Shown here: positions 52,376-62,495 of the stretch, in pieces
How the letters are laid out: each line of letters begins with the position of its first letter
Numbering within the stretch: position 1 is the stretch's first letter
Assembly: GCA_013360915.1 (NCBI GenBank)
Contig: JABWAT010000002.1
Coordinates: 1 to 64,000 of the forward strand
Direction of reading: 5' to 3'
Source of the DNA: Bacteroidota bacterium
GTDB taxonomy: Bacteria; Bacteroidota; JABWAT01
DNA: 64,000 bases
Notes under the pieces: model-generated
The model's input: only the letters and a program-made list of their open reading frames with translations
Databases searched by the model: none
What the model was told of the DNA's origin: nothing
Position numbers and translations under genes: made by a program

Positions 52376-53943
52376 TGGTTAGCAGATGGCAGGTGTTGAA
52401 ATGCTTTTTCTTAGCGATTGTCCTGGGAATACCCGCTTTTCTTGGCGCACAGTCCATTACCGATCCGTTGTTGCTCGATGCCTTGCGGTATCAGGCGCCC
52501 ATTCGTGGCGCGGGTCCGGTTGCAGTGTCCATGGGATTCGCAACCATTACCTCCGATCAGGATCCTTCGGCCTGGTTTCTGAATCCAGCCAGCCTCGGTC
52601 TTCATAAAAACACCATCGTCGATCTGGGTTTCAGGTTCAGGAACGGGTCGGTCTCCTCCAGTTTTCTGGGAACCGATACCGATCAGCCCAATACCTCTTC
52701 CGATATTGACCACTTTTTCTTCATTTATCCCTACCCGGTTCTGCAGGGAAGTTTTGTGCTCGGCTTCGGTTACGGGCAATATTCCCTTTTCGATCTGACG
52801 GCGTCAGGAGAAGGGTTTAATCCAACATCCTCCTATTCCGAAAGTTTTTACGGATACAATCCATCGGCGCGGTTTGCAACAGGAACGGCTGCAATCACGG
52901 AACTGACGCGGCTTGTTAATCAGGATGACTATTTTTACAGGGCTCAGGCTGCCGGATTGTATTATATTCTGACAGATCCGGCCGATCCTGCTCAATACCG
53001 TATCCGGTCGGCTGCCATTGGCAGAGTGACTCAATCCTACACCGCACTTTTCGATGGCAGTTTGTATGCCTGGACGGTCGGTGCCTCTGCAGAGGTGGCT
53101 CAGGGTATCTTTTTAGGAGCCAGTATTCAGGTGCTGGGCGGATTTTATCTGAAGGATTATGAATATAGCGAACAATCCGACCTGGACTGGTACCGTCAAT
53201 ATCCCGATTCGGGAAGAACAGAAAGCAGTACACTTTACATTTTCAAATCGCTCACTCAAACAGAAAAGCAGGATGATGATATCAGTGGACTGGCATTCCG
53301 GTTTGGCGGGGTCGCCAAACTGACCGATGAATGGCGGGTGGGATTTTCTTATGCCTTGCCTACACAACTGTCGGTTAAATCCTCCTTCGAATGGGATATT
53401 TTTGCTGAATGGGAAAAAAATGGTAATCCATCCGTGTTAGTTACCAGACGGGCGAACGATATTCTTTCTATTCCAACCGATTACGAATTGTCAGGACCTT
53501 CCATTCTGGATGGCAGTGTGGGGTTCCAATCTTTTCCCTTTTCTGCGGAAGTTGGATTCACATGGACCGACTATTCAGCCATGAGATATTCGAATACCAG
53601 TGATGATGAGTTTTTTGATGAACTGAACCGGGAAATCAAACTTTCTCTCGATCAGACCCTCGATTACCGGGCAGGAATCCAATATGCGGTTCCCGAATTC
53701 CAGTCGCTTCTCAGAGCGGGTATCTATTCTGCCGGAAATCCGGCCGGTGGGGACCGTCGAAATCAATATTCGCTTGGGTATGAGTACGTCACCGAAGGTG
53801 GTTACCGGTTTGTTCTCGGTTATCAGCTTTATTCCTTTGAACAGGAATATCTGGCCTATCAGCCGGTTGCCAAACCAGCCGTATCTTACACCGAAAACGA
53901 AGTGATTCATACTTTTTCCATCGGCACTATTATCAGATTCTGA
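52375..53943 (+). CDS. OmpP1/FadL/TodX-type outer-membrane transporter
   Basis: The 522-residue protein has a signal peptide (to about residue 25) and an N-terminal plug segment with GPVAVSMGFATITSDQDPSAWFLNPASLG. That arrangement (many small residues, then WxNPASL) is typical of FadL-family barrels that carry hydrophobic compounds. Long beta-strand-like stretches follow, and the protein ends in GTIIRF, an outer-membrane C-terminal Phe. Similar proteins include the T9SS component PorV, so a role in protein secretion is a second possibility. Confidence 0.8.
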   Translation: MVSRWQVLKCFFLAIVLGIPAFLGAQSITDPLLLDALRYQAPIRGAGPVAVSMGFATITSDQDPSAWFLNPASLGLHKNTIVDLGFRFRNGSVSSSFLGTDTDQPNTSSDIDHFFFIYPYPVLQGSFVLGFGYGQYSLFDLTASGEGFNPTSSYSESFYGYNPSARFATGTAAITELTRLVNQDDYFYRAQAAGLYYILTDPADPAQYRIRSAAIGRVTQSYTALFDGSLYAWTVGASAEVAQGIFLGASIQVLGGFYLKDYEYSEQSDLDWYRQYPDSGRTESSTLYIFKSLTQTEKQDDDISGLAFRFGGVAKLTDEWRVGFSYALPTQLSVKSSFEWDIFAEWEKNGNPSVLVTRRANDILSIPTDYELSGPSILDGSVGFQSFPFSAEVGFTWTDYSAMRYSNTSDDEFFDELNREIKLSLDQTLDYRAGIQYAVPEFQSLLRAGIYSAGNPAGGDRRNQYSLGYEYVTEGGYRFVLGYQLYSFEQEYLAYQPVAKPAVSYTENEVIHTFSIGTIIRF

Positions 53944-53952
53944 TTCGTTCCC

Positions 53953-56043
53953 ATGCCCAAACCCCGTCCGCTGGCGCACATCCTCCTCGTCAGCGCCCTG
54001 ATTATTGCCGGTTCCATTCTGTTCTTCTGGCAGTTTACCAACCAGTTTGAACCAACTTATGACGGAACATTGGCAGTCAGTCCGCTCGAAAACGAAGTGC
54101 AGCTGCGGCGTGATCCGCATGGATTGCCTCTGCTGACGGCCCGTTCATCACCCGATGCATGGTTTTCTCTCGGATTTCTTCATGCTCAGGAGCGATTCTA
54201 CCAGATGGATCACCGCCGGAAAACAGCTCAGGGACACCTTGCCTCCTGGATGGGACCGGACTATATCCACTCCGATTTGTGGTACCGGTCTCTTAACCTG
54301 GAACAGATTGCCGATTCTCTCTGGCTTAAGATGCCACCTTCATCCCGCGATGTGTTTGTTGCCTTTTCTGACGGGGTGAATGCCTGGGTTAAAAGCCAGG
54401 AACATGGTACTGGTATCGAATATGCCATTATGGGCGTTCCGGTTGAGCAGTGGACACCCCGTCATTCGTTGCTGCTGGTTTTGTTCGATGAATTCCTGGC
54501 CAGTTCCTCTTCATTCAGGTCCGAGCTGTTCAATAAAGTAATTAATCGTTTTGGGTTGCAGTCTCCCTGGGCTGAATGGATGACCGGAATGATTCCCGAT
54601 TCAATCATGGTGCCGGGTGCCGGTGCAAGTACACCGGTTTTCGATGGGTCGGAACCGGTCCGGTCCTGGGTATCCGGAAAGTGGGTTCCGATGGGATTCG
54701 GTGCCTCACTGACCAATACCGGACTTCCGGTTACGGCGATTGCCTGGTATGGTCCCCTGACCCTGCCATCGGGTCTGATTCCGGTGGTCACCCGCATTCA
54801 TGAACAGAGCCAGGCGCTGAAAAGTTATTTTCCCGGCAATCCGCTCCCGCAATCCGTCACCACCACCGACTCGGTTTTTCATTCGGTTTCTGTGGGACTC
54901 GGCCTGTCACCGGCACTGATCACCAAAAAACAGTACGAACAATCCGATTTCACTCCGGTGTCCCTTGAAGTCAAAAATCAGGAAGCGCATTACGCCTTTC
55001 TGGGAAGAAATGGGTCTCAGGTGGTATTGCCGGCAGGTTGGCTGGGAATCAGGGATACGAGTTTATATCTCGCCATATCGGTTTCACTGGCGCAGACCAG
55101 TATTCTGAATCAGGTTCATGTGGAAAAAAGCCGGATGGTTCCCGTTCTGGTTTCTGATTCAACCTCGCTGCTCATCGACAATCAGTTGGTCTCACTCCGG
55201 TCATTGGGGTCGTTTTCAGGACCGGTTCCAATGGCCGATTCGGTTCAATCCGATCTTTATTACCGTTTCCGCGAACAGGGTTATCTGACTGGTCATAATC
55301 TGTGGGATTGGTGGTCCTTTTCAGAAGGGATGTCCGATCTGGCCTTGTGCCGTCAGTTAATCGGGGCCATTTCTTCAGACACTTCGAGGGTGGTTCGCGA
55401 AACATTGGTTTATCTGACCGAGTGGGTCGGTGATTATTCGCCGGGCAGTATCGGTGCATCCTTGTTCGAAGTGACCCGTTATCAGCTCTTCCGTGATTGG
55501 CTCGAACCTGCAGTGGGTGAGGCCAATTTTAACGAGTGGTATGCCCTTCAGGATGGGGCCAGTCTGAACGGACTCGCCGATCAGCTGATCGTTCAGCCGG
55601 TATTTCCGGGGTCGCTTGTTCCATCTTCGCTGCGTTACCAATTGGCCTTCCGTGATGCCATGGAATACCTGCAGCAAAATTTCGGTGTGACCCGCTATGT
55701 CTGGAATTGGGAAAACCTGAACCAGGCTTCCATGGTCCACCCCCTTCATTCGGTCAGGCACCTGCCTCAGTTTGTGAGCCAGTCTGACCAGGAAATCAGG
55801 CCAGTGAATCCGGTTTATGACCGGCCCCAATTCAGACGGTTGACAACGGGCACTCCTGTGGGAATTACCTATCTGACCGCAACCGAGCCGCCATTCATGC
55901 CTGTGTGGTATCTGTCGGCGGGGGTCAGCGGGAATCCGGCTTCTCAGTATTATTCCCGAGAGGACAGTCTGAACCGCCGGTTGATTCCCGTTGGGTACTG
56001 GACGACCGAGGATCGTGTTCTGTCGCTGGTACCGGCCCGATGA
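53953..56043 (+). CDS. Penicillin-acylase-family protein lacking the nucleophile
   Basis: The 696-residue protein has one N-terminal membrane segment (about 8-28) and the penicillin-amidase alpha-chain pattern (LRRDPHGLPLLTARSSPDAW, GFLHAQERFYQMD, and GVPVEQWTP). The family normally self-cleaves before a Ser in a Gly-Ser-Asn-x-Trp motif. At that position, about 13 residues before the GLP (GKP) landmark, this sequence has KWVPMGFGAS, and the following DPHL motif is AWYGP. The end GNPASQYYS is typical. It is therefore likely uncleaved and inactive as an amidase. It is followed by nagK-like and nagZ genes. Confidence 0.82.
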   Translation: MPKPRPLAHILLVSALIIAGSILFFWQFTNQFEPTYDGTLAVSPLENEVQLRRDPHGLPLLTARSSPDAWFSLGFLHAQERFYQMDHRRKTAQGHLASWMGPDYIHSDLWYRSLNLEQIADSLWLKMPPSSRDVFVAFSDGVNAWVKSQEHGTGIEYAIMGVPVEQWTPRHSLLLVLFDEFLASSSSFRSELFNKVINRFGLQSPWAEWMTGMIPDSIMVPGAGASTPVFDGSEPVRSWVSGKWVPMGFGASLTNTGLPVTAIAWYGPLTLPSGLIPVVTRIHEQSQALKSYFPGNPLPQSVTTTDSVFHSVSVGLGLSPALITKKQYEQSDFTPVSLEVKNQEAHYAFLGRNGSQVVLPAGWLGIRDTSLYLAISVSLAQTSILNQVHVEKSRMVPVLVSDSTSLLIDNQLVSLRSLGSFSGPVPMADSVQSDLYYRFREQGYLTGHNLWDWWSFSEGMSDLALCRQLIGAISSDTSRVVRETLVYLTEWVGDYSPGSIGASLFEVTRYQLFRDWLEPAVGEANFNEWYALQDGASLNGLADQLIVQPVFPGSLVPSSLRYQLAFRDAMEYLQQNFGVTRYVWNWENLNQASMVHPLHSVRHLPQFVSQSDQEIRPVNPVYDRPQFRRLTTGTPVGITYLTATEPPFMPVWYLSAGVSGNPASQYYSREDSLNRRLIPVGYWTTEDRVLSLVPAR

Positions 56044-56879
56044 TATTACTTGCCGATGTGGGACGATCGAAAACGCATTGGTCCGTGAATGACACGGAGG
56101 GTCGGGTGATCCGGTCGTCCCGGTGGGAGGGACGTCAGGCGGTTCTCAGTGAGCCCTATAAGTGGCTGAAGGAAACTGGTTCTGCTTCGTTTGACGGAAT
56201 GGTGCTCGGTCTGGCCGGACTGACGGCTTTATCCTCTGCAGAAAAAACAGTCCTTGAAACCTGCTTAAAAACATGGATTCGACCCGAAGGGCATCTGGTG
56301 TTGTGTACCGATGCCGACCTGATTTCTGCCTGCCTGCTGCCGGAGTCCCTGGCGGTGAGTTTGGGTTCCGGGTCGGTGTTGATTCAATCGGGACGCGAAG
56401 GAAGTACCCGGATCACCGGTGGATGGGGTCCGAAGTTTGGGGATGAACTGGGGGCCGGCTGGTGGTGGATTCAACTGGTACGCCACGTGATGCTGGTTGC
56501 CGAAGGCCGGAAGCCGACAGATGCCGTTTCGGTCTGGATGGAAAAACAGATCGGTTCGGGCGGAAGGGAACTGCTGGCCGTTGCCCTGCAGACCAGTGAT
56601 GAAAAAGCCATGCAGATGGCCGGTGAGTTTTTAACAGAATCCCCCGATCCTGCATGGATCTCATCCACTTTTTCTTCCGGTTGGCAATCGCTGATGACCG
56701 GCATTCGCTGGAACCAATACCGGCATGTGTATTTTCAGGGCGGATTGACTGGAATTCCGGTCATTCATCAACTTATTCTGGATCATTTTTTACAGTCTGG
56801 TGTGGAGCATGCACCCACCCGGATTGACAATCTTTTAAAAGGAGCCTGGTTTTTGTGGCAACATCGTTCCGTCTGCTGA
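56040..56879 (+). CDS. BadF/BadG-type ATPase, probable N-acetylglucosamine kinase
   Basis: The 279-residue protein starts at ATG 56040, overlapping the upstream stop by 4 bases. It has the actin-like ATPase pattern: ADVGRSKTHWSV at the N-terminus, the sugar-kinase-like VLGLAGL, and SLGSGSVLI with GGWGPKFGDELGAGWW, which is the family's second phosphate-binding region. Members phosphorylate GlcNAc or related sugars or act in benzoyl-CoA reduction. With NagZ downstream, GlcNAc/anhydro-MurNAc recycling is the likelier use. It overlaps the NagZ gene by 25 bases. Confidence 0.8.
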   Translation: MILLADVGRSKTHWSVNDTEGRVIRSSRWEGRQAVLSEPYKWLKETGSASFDGMVLGLAGLTALSSAEKTVLETCLKTWIRPEGHLVLCTDADLISACLLPESLAVSLGSGSVLIQSGREGSTRITGGWGPKFGDELGAGWWWIQLVRHVMLVAEGRKPTDAVSVWMEKQIGSGGRELLAVALQTSDEKAMQMAGEFLTESPDPAWISSTFSSGWQSLMTGIRWNQYRHVYFQGGLTGIPVIHQLILDHFLQSGVEHAPTRIDNLLKGAWFLWQHRSVC

Positions 56880-59788
56880 TTCTGACAGGGTCCATTCTGA
56901 CACTGGCAGCCTGTTCTTCAACTGCTCCTGTTCCGCAGGCTCAGGTGGATGTCACGGGACCCGATAGTGTGGTGTCTGCTTATGATACCTCCCTGGTGGT
57001 TCCTGTAACCCAGACACCCACCGATGATCAGTGGGTGGATAGTGTGCTGACTTCACTGACCCTCCGGCAAAAAGTGGCCCAGATGATTTTTCCCAAAGTA
57101 CTTGCGCATTATTTCTCGGTGGATTCCAAACATTACCTGCGCATACAGAAACTGATTCAGACTGATGAAATCGGCGGATTGGTGGTTTTTCAGGGTGATG
57201 TGATGGCAGAGGCCACCTTGCTGAACGAGTTTCAGGCCATGAGCCGACTTCCCCTGTGGGTCATGCAGGATACCGAAAACGGACTGGCCATGCGCATACG
57301 GAATGCCACCCTGTTCCCGCATATTATGAGTCTGGGCGCCATTGATGACACCGTGCTGACCTATCAGTATGCCCGGACCATTGCATTGGAAAACCGGGCT
57401 GTAGGCATTCATCACGCTCTGGCACCGGTAATTGATGTGAACAACAATCCGAAAAACCCCGTGATTAACGTCCGGTCCTTCGGTACCGATCCGAAACTGG
57501 TTGCCCGTCACGGTCTGGCCTACGTCCGGGGAACGGAAGATGGTGGTCAGATTGCCACCATCAAGCACTTTCCCGGTCATGGCGATACCGACACCGACTC
57601 GCACATCAGTCTCCCGGTGCTGAATCAGAGCATGGAACGTCTCGATTCGGTGGAATTATACCCCTACCGTTACATTCTGAGGCATAATCACCCATCAGTC
57701 ATGATTGGTCACCTGGCTGTAAATCCGTCCGTTTTTGGACGGGACCCCGCAACCCTGAATCAGAAAATGATCAGGGATCTGCTGAGCGATCATCTTGGTT
57801 TCAGCGGTTTTCTGGTTTCTGATGCCATGGATATGGGTGCTATCGAAAGAAATTACGGTCCGGTGAATGCGGCCATCATGGCTGTAAAAGCCGGTCTGGA
57901 TGCCATAATCCTGCCCATCGGAGAGGAACAGGTGATCGATGGTATTGTTGATGCCGTAAAGGCAGGTGAAATTTCTGAATCCCGGATCAATGAAAGTGTG
58001 AGAAAAATTCTGGAGTATAAATCGGAATTTAATCTGCATAAAAACCGGTATACCTCTCTGGCCGATGTCAGAAAAGTGGTTGCCCGGGCCGACCATTTGT
58101 CAAAGGCTGAGGAAGTGGCCTTCCGGTCGCTGACCTTACTGAAGAATGAAAACAATCTGGTGCCTTTCAGCCAGAGGACACCATCCAGATTGCTGGTTGT
58201 TTACCTTGCCGATACCGAAGACCCCACCATTGATGATCTTTTTGTGAGTGAACTTCGCCGCCATACAGGAAAAACGGTAGAAGTGGTTCTGCTCGACCGG
58301 CGCAGCAATTCGCTCGATTTCGATGTGGCAACCAATCGGGTATCAGCCTTTAACCAGATCATTCTGGTGACCAACATGAATATTCTGAGCGGAAAAAACC
58401 GGGTTCAGCTATCGGCACCGCTCCGTACCTGGATTGACCGGAATGAAACTGAATTGCAGAAACGAAATACCATTTTGATATCTCTCGGAAATCCATTTGT
58501 CATAAACTCCATCCGGGCGGCCGATGCGGTGATTGCCACTTATTCTATCAGCGACAATTCACAACGGGCTGTGGTGGCCGCCTTGATGGGCGAAACACCC
58601 TTCCGCGGAAAATTGCCGGTTTCACTGGATGCTTATCCGATCGGAGCAGGAATTCAGACCAGGCTGCCCGAAGCTGGTGCCCCGGGTGAGGAGCTAATCT
58701 GTGAACGCGAGCATCCGTCCTTCAATCCGGTCGCCCAGGAAGCCGATGAAGCCATTCTTGAAGGAGTTGCCCCCGGAATGGCCATCAGTGTGGTATCCCG
58801 CGATAAAATCTGGTATCAGAAAGCATTTGGACGGCTGACGTACGAGACCACCTCGGCCTCCGTTACCTGCAGCACCTTGTATGATCTGGCCTCACTGACC
58901 AAGGTTTTTGCCACCACCATGAGTGTCATGATTCTGACGGAAGAAGAAAAACTATCTCCGGACCAGCCGATTAAAACCTGGTACACTGCTCTGAAGGATA
59001 CGGTTAAACAGCAGATCACCATCCGGCAGCTTCTGACTCACACCAGCGGATTTGAATCCTGGCGACCCTTTCATAAACTGGGCTCGCCTTCTGCTGAAGC
59101 CATTCTGGATACGATTCTGAATGCCCGCTTGCATTACAGTCCCGGCGATTCAAGTATTTATTCCGACTGGAATTTTATTCTGCTCTCCGATATCATCCGG
59201 AAAGTAACCGGAAAGACGCTGGATCAGTTTGCAGCCGAGCGGATTTATCAACCGCTGGGACTCCGGATGACCGGGTTTAATCCCGCAGGATATCCCGAGG
59301 AACAGATGGCCCCGACCGAAAACGATCAAACCTGGCGGATGAAAGTGGTCAGAGGATCCGTTCATGATGAAACGGCCCAGTTATTGGGTGGGGTATCCGG
59401 ACATGCCGGATTGTTTTCCACCATCCGAGAAATCAGTGTGCTGACTCAGTTAATGGTGAACAATGGCAGGGTAGGGGATGTGCGGTTGTTTCAGCCTGAG
59501 ACGGTGAAACTCTTTACCTCTTCGCAAGGTTTGCCGGGTGGAAGGGCACTGGGTTGGGATGTGAAATCCCCGAAAGGATATACAAGCGCAGGATCCATCA
59601 TGGGACCGCTGACATACGGACATCTGGGTTTTACCGGAAACAGCGTCTGGATTGATCCGCAGGCCGGTTACGGAATCATTCTGCTCAGCAACCGGGTGTA
59701 CCCGACACGGGATAACAAAAAGATATCGGCATTCAGGCCTAAAATGTATGACCGTATTGCAGAAATTGCCAGAAAGGTGATCCGGTAA
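56855..59788 (+). CDS. NagZ-type glycosidase fused to a beta-lactamase-like domain
   Basis: The 977-residue lipoprotein starts at GTG 56855, with ggag 11 bases before it. The signal ends LAAC. The GH3 domain (about 50-400) has KHFPGHGDTDTDSH (237-250), in which His250 is the NagZ-type general acid, and nucleophile Asp323 in VSDAMDMG. A GH3 C-terminal domain spans about 410-600. A class-C beta-lactamase/esterase-like domain follows, with Ser680-Leu-Thr-Lys683 and YSDWN, and GHLGFTGN near the end. The fusion is known from Bacteroidota and should act in cell-wall turnover in the periplasm. Confidence 0.92.
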   Translation: MATSFRLLILTGSILTLAACSSTAPVPQAQVDVTGPDSVVSAYDTSLVVPVTQTPTDDQWVDSVLTSLTLRQKVAQMIFPKVLAHYFSVDSKHYLRIQKLIQTDEIGGLVVFQGDVMAEATLLNEFQAMSRLPLWVMQDTENGLAMRIRNATLFPHIMSLGAIDDTVLTYQYARTIALENRAVGIHHALAPVIDVNNNPKNPVINVRSFGTDPKLVARHGLAYVRGTEDGGQIATIKHFPGHGDTDTDSHISLPVLNQSMERLDSVELYPYRYILRHNHPSVMIGHLAVNPSVFGRDPATLNQKMIRDLLSDHLGFSGFLVSDAMDMGAIERNYGPVNAAIMAVKAGLDAIILPIGEEQVIDGIVDAVKAGEISESRINESVRKILEYKSEFNLHKNRYTSLADVRKVVARADHLSKAEEVAFRSLTLLKNENNLVPFSQRTPSRLLVVYLADTEDPTIDDLFVSELRRHTGKTVEVVLLDRRSNSLDFDVATNRVSAFNQIILVTNMNILSGKNRVQLSAPLRTWIDRNETELQKRNTILISLGNPFVINSIRAADAVIATYSISDNSQRAVVAALMGETPFRGKLPVSLDAYPIGAGIQTRLPEAGAPGEELICEREHPSFNPVAQEADEAILEGVAPGMAISVVSRDKIWYQKAFGRLTYETTSASVTCSTLYDLASLTKVFATTMSVMILTEEEKLSPDQPIKTWYTALKDTVKQQITIRQLLTHTSGFESWRPFHKLGSPSAEAILDTILNARLHYSPGDSSIYSDWNFILLSDIIRKVTGKTLDQFAAERIYQPLGLRMTGFNPAGYPEEQMAPTENDQTWRMKVVRGSVHDETAQLLGGVSGHAGLFSTIREISVLTQLMVNNGRVGDVRLFQPETVKLFTSSQGLPGGRALGWDVKSPKGYTSAGSIMGPLTYGHLGFTGNSVWIDPQAGYGIILLSNRVYPTRDNKKISAFRPKMYDRIAEIARKVIR

Positions 59789-59903
59789 AATTGACCGTGA
59801 TCACCCGGCGTTGCATCAGTAGCGCTTCCATTGTATTTTCGGACAAAAGAAAGGAAACACCCGTCTGATTCATTGATATCGAACCATTAACAGAGAGGTT
59901 ACC

Positions 59904-60143
59904 ATGTATAATCCTGTTGCCGATATCATTTCGGACGATCTGTTTTCCAGACTTCGTGAACTGGGCCTGATTAATGAAAAGGGAATCCGTGATCTGCTGA
60001 TCAAGCAACGGTTCCGCGAGCTCAGAAAGCGCATGCCTGCCAGTGAAGTGATTGAGTCGTTGAGAAACGAATATCCTTATCTGCAATACGACACCATCAG
60101 GAAAATCGTTTACCAGGTCAGACCCCGGGCCCAAAAGTTTTAA
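59904..60143 (+). CDS. Small helix-turn-helix-like protein
   Basis: The 79-residue product is all helical. Its last half, LRNEYPYLQYDTIRKIVYQ, has the spacing of a helix-turn-helix. The family is not recognised. An agagagg stretch ahead of ATG 59904 suggests translation. It lies alone between NagZ and the ffh promoter, with no terminator seen on either side. Confidence 0.6.
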   Translation: MYNPVADIISDDLFSRLRELGLINEKGIRDLLIKQRFRELRKRMPASEVIESLRNEYPYLQYDTIRKIVYQVRPRAQKF

Positions 60144-60144
60144 C

Positions 60145-60175
60145 TTGCAGAAAAATATCCGAAAAGTTATCTTTG
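60145..60175 (+). promoter_or_regulatory. TTG-N20-TATCTTTG promoter for ffh
   Basis: TTG (60145-60147) is 20 bases before TATCTTTG (60168-60175), an exact match to the Bacteroidota -7 consensus TAnnTTTG. The ffh start is 26 bases downstream. This is the best promoter in the window. Confidence 0.65.
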
Positions 60176-60200
60176 CTGTTCTCTGCAAGAACCGCAAAGT

Positions 60201-61538
60201 ATGTTTGAAGATTTATCCGGCAAATTAGACTCCATCTTCCGGAAAATCCGGGGTGAAAACCGGATTACCGAACTCAATATTGCGGATTCCATGAGGGATA
60301 TCCGCCGGGCACTGCTCGAGGCGGATGTGAACTATACCGTTGCCCGTGATTTTACCGAACGGGTGAAAACACGGGTGCTGGGATCCGATGTGATCCGGTC
60401 TGTCAGTCCGGGTCAGCAGATCGTCAAGCATGTTCACGACGAACTGGTCGAGTTGCTGGGTGGAACTCACACACAACTGACTTTCAGTCCTCGTCCCCCC
60501 TCGGTGATTCTGGTCTGTGGATTGCAGGGGTCTGGTAAAACGACCTTTTGCGGTAAACTGGCCAATTACCTGAAGAAGCAGGGAAAAGTACCGGCCATTG
60601 TGGCGGCAGACGTATACCGTCCGGCCGCTATTGAACAGTTAAAAAAACTGGGTAACCAGATTCAGGTTCCGGTTCTGACATACGGAACCACCAATGCTGT
60701 TGAGGAAGCCCGCCGTGGTCTGGAAGACAGTCGTCTTGCAGGTCGTGGGGTGGTGATTATTGATACAGCCGGTCGCCTTCACGTCGACCAGGAAATGATG
60801 AACGAAGTCCGGAGTATCCGTGAAGCGGTACAGCCGGCCGAGACCTTGTTTGTGGTGGATGCCATGACTGGTCAGGATGCAGTGAATACTGCAAAAGCAT
60901 TCTGGGAGACCGTTTCCTTTACGGGTGTCGTCATGACCAAAATGGATGGTGACACCCGCGGAGGAGCGGCCTTGTCGGTCCGGCAGGTGGTCGGTCAGCC
61001 CATCAAGTTTCTTTCCTATGGAGAAAAACTCGATAGCCTCGATCCGTTTCATCCCGAACGGCTGGCAAACCGGATTCTCGGAATGGGCGACATCGTGTCG
61101 CTGGTCGAAAAAGCTCAGGAAACGGTCTCGGTTGATGACGCCAGAAAACTGACCGAGAAAATCAGAAAGAATGATTTTAATCTTGAGGATTTTCTGGACC
61201 AGTTGCGGCAGATCAGAAAAATGGGATCGATTTCCAGTCTGATCGGCATGATTCCCGGAATGGGAAAAGCGCTGAAGGATATGCCGGTTGATGAATCGGC
61301 CACCAAACGCGTTGAAGCCATCATTCTGTCGATGACCCTGGCCGAAAGACGGAACCCTGATCTGCTGAATGGAAGCCGGCGGATGCGGATCGCGAAAGGA
61401 AGCGGAACATCGGTCGCCGATGTAAACCGGCTGATGAAACAGTTTCAGGATATGAAACGGATGATGAAAACCGTTTCAAAAGCAGGTAAATCAGGGCTGG
61501 CTAATCCGGCAATGATGCGCCGGCTGATGAACAGATAA
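60201..61538 (+). CDS. ffh: Signal recognition particle GTPase
   Basis: The 445-residue protein targets membrane and secreted proteins with the SRP RNA. It has an N-terminal helical bundle, the GTPase domain with P-loop GLQGSGKT at 107-114, DTAGRLH and [10 protein letters not shown], and the Met-rich M domain ([11 protein letters not shown] and a C-terminal stretch with MKRMMK). The SRP RNA gene was not seen here. It begins a conserved translation block with rpsP, rimM, trmD and rplS. Confidence 0.97.
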   Translation: MFEDLSGKLDSIFRKIRGENRITELNIADSMRDIRRALLEADVNYTVARDFTERVKTRVLGSDVIRSVSPGQQIVKHVHDELVELLGGTHTQLTFSPRPPSVILVCGLQGSGKTTFCGKLANYLKKQGKVPAIVAADVYRPAAIEQLKKLGNQIQVPVLTYGTTNAVEEARRGLEDSRLAGRGVVIIDTAGRLHVDQEMMNEVRSIREAVQPAETLFVVDAMTGQDAVNTAKAFWETVSFTGVVMTKMDGDTRGGAALSVRQVVGQPIKFLSYGEKLDSLDPFHPERLANRILGMGDIVSLVEKAQETVSVDDARKLTEKIRKNDFNLEDFLDQLRQIRKMGSISSLIGMIPGMGKALKDMPVDESATKRVEAIILSMTLAERRNPDLLNGSRRMRIAKGSGTSVADVNRLMKQFQDMKRMMKTVSKAGKSGLANPAMMRRLMNR

Positions 61539-61560
61539 TTTTTTAAAAAGGAGAATACCC

Positions 61561-61974
61561 TTGGCAGTTAAGTTAAGACTTCGGAGAATGGGCCGCAAAA
61601 AGGCACCGGTATATAAACTGGTTGCTGCTGATTCCCGCGCAAAACGGGATGGCCGTTTTATTGAAGCAATTGGCCTTTTCAATCCATTGGGCGATAAACC
61701 CCTCTTCACCTACAAGGAAGACCGGGTTCAGTACTGGCTTGATAATGGCGCAGAACCCACCGATACCGTGCGGAACCTGCTCAGCAAAGAAGGCATTCTG
61801 ATGAAACGCCTTCTTGTTAAACGGGTTGGCGAAGAAGCCGCTGCTGCAAAAATGGCCGACTGGAAAGCAAAAGCAGAAGGTAAAAAGGCTGCAAAGGCAG
61901 CTCCGGCTAAGAAGGCTGCTCCGAAAAAGGCCGAACCTGCCGAAGAGCCTGCTGCTCCCGCCGAAAACGCCTGA
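61561..61974 (+). CDS. rpsP: Ribosomal protein bS16 with an extended Ala/Lys tail
   Basis: The 137-residue protein has bS16 at residues 1-82 ([45 protein letters not shown]). A C-terminal extension of about 45 residues follows, made of Ala, Lys, Pro and Glu; such extensions occur in some FCB members. The start is TTG 61561, with aaaggag 9-15 bases before it. It lies 22 bases after ffh and 5 bases before rimM. Confidence 0.95.
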   Translation: MAVKLRLRRMGRKKAPVYKLVAADSRAKRDGRFIEAIGLFNPLGDKPLFTYKEDRVQYWLDNGAEPTDTVRNLLSKEGILMKRLLVKRVGEEAAAAKMADWKAKAEGKKAAKAAPAKKAAPKKAEPAEEPAAPAENA

Positions 61975-61979
61975 GTTTT

Positions 61980-62495
61980 ATGAAATCCCTCATCAGTGTC
62001 GGTTTTCTGGGGAAAACCCACGGAGTGCAGGGATTTATCCGGGTGGTCTCGGAATGCGGATCCGATGAATGGATCCGTCCCGGACAGGTTGTGTTCACAG
62101 GAAAGACCGATGGTTCTGCACGGCTGAATGAAATTGCCGAAACCAGAGAATCGGCCGATGGTGACTGGTTTATACGGTTCGAAAAGTACCAAACCCCCGA
62201 AATGGCCAGACAATTGTCGGGTCTGAAGGTGTTCCTCCCGGAGGATGAAGTCCCTGAGCCGGTTGAAACGGAATGGGATGAACTGAATGGTTTCGAAATC
62301 TCTGATCAGACTTCAGGTATCAGCCTGGGGACGGTTATCCGGATGGAGCCTTCACCGGCCCATCCCATGCTTGTGGTTCTTTTACATACTGAACGGGAAA
62401 TCCTGATTCCGCTTGTGGAAGACTGGATCGTCACGGTGAATCCTGGAAAAAAACAGATCACCATGGCACTGCCCGATGGATTGGTTGATTCATGA
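61980..62495 (+). CDS. rimM: 16S rRNA processing protein RimM
   Basis: The 171-residue protein helps mature the 30S head. The N-terminal domain begins VGFLGKTHGVQGFIRV and the C-terminal PRC-barrel domain contains LNGFEISDQTSG and LIPLVEDWIVTVNPGKK. Position between rpsP and trmD is conserved across bacteria. It overlaps trmD by 4 bases. Confidence 0.95.
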   Translation: MKSLISVGFLGKTHGVQGFIRVVSECGSDEWIRPGQVVFTGKTDGSARLNEIAETRESADGDWFIRFEKYQTPEMARQLSGLKVFLPEDEVPEPVETEWDELNGFEISDQTSGISLGTVIRMEPSPAHPMLVVLLHTEREILIPLVEDWIVTVNPGKKQITMALPDGLVDS

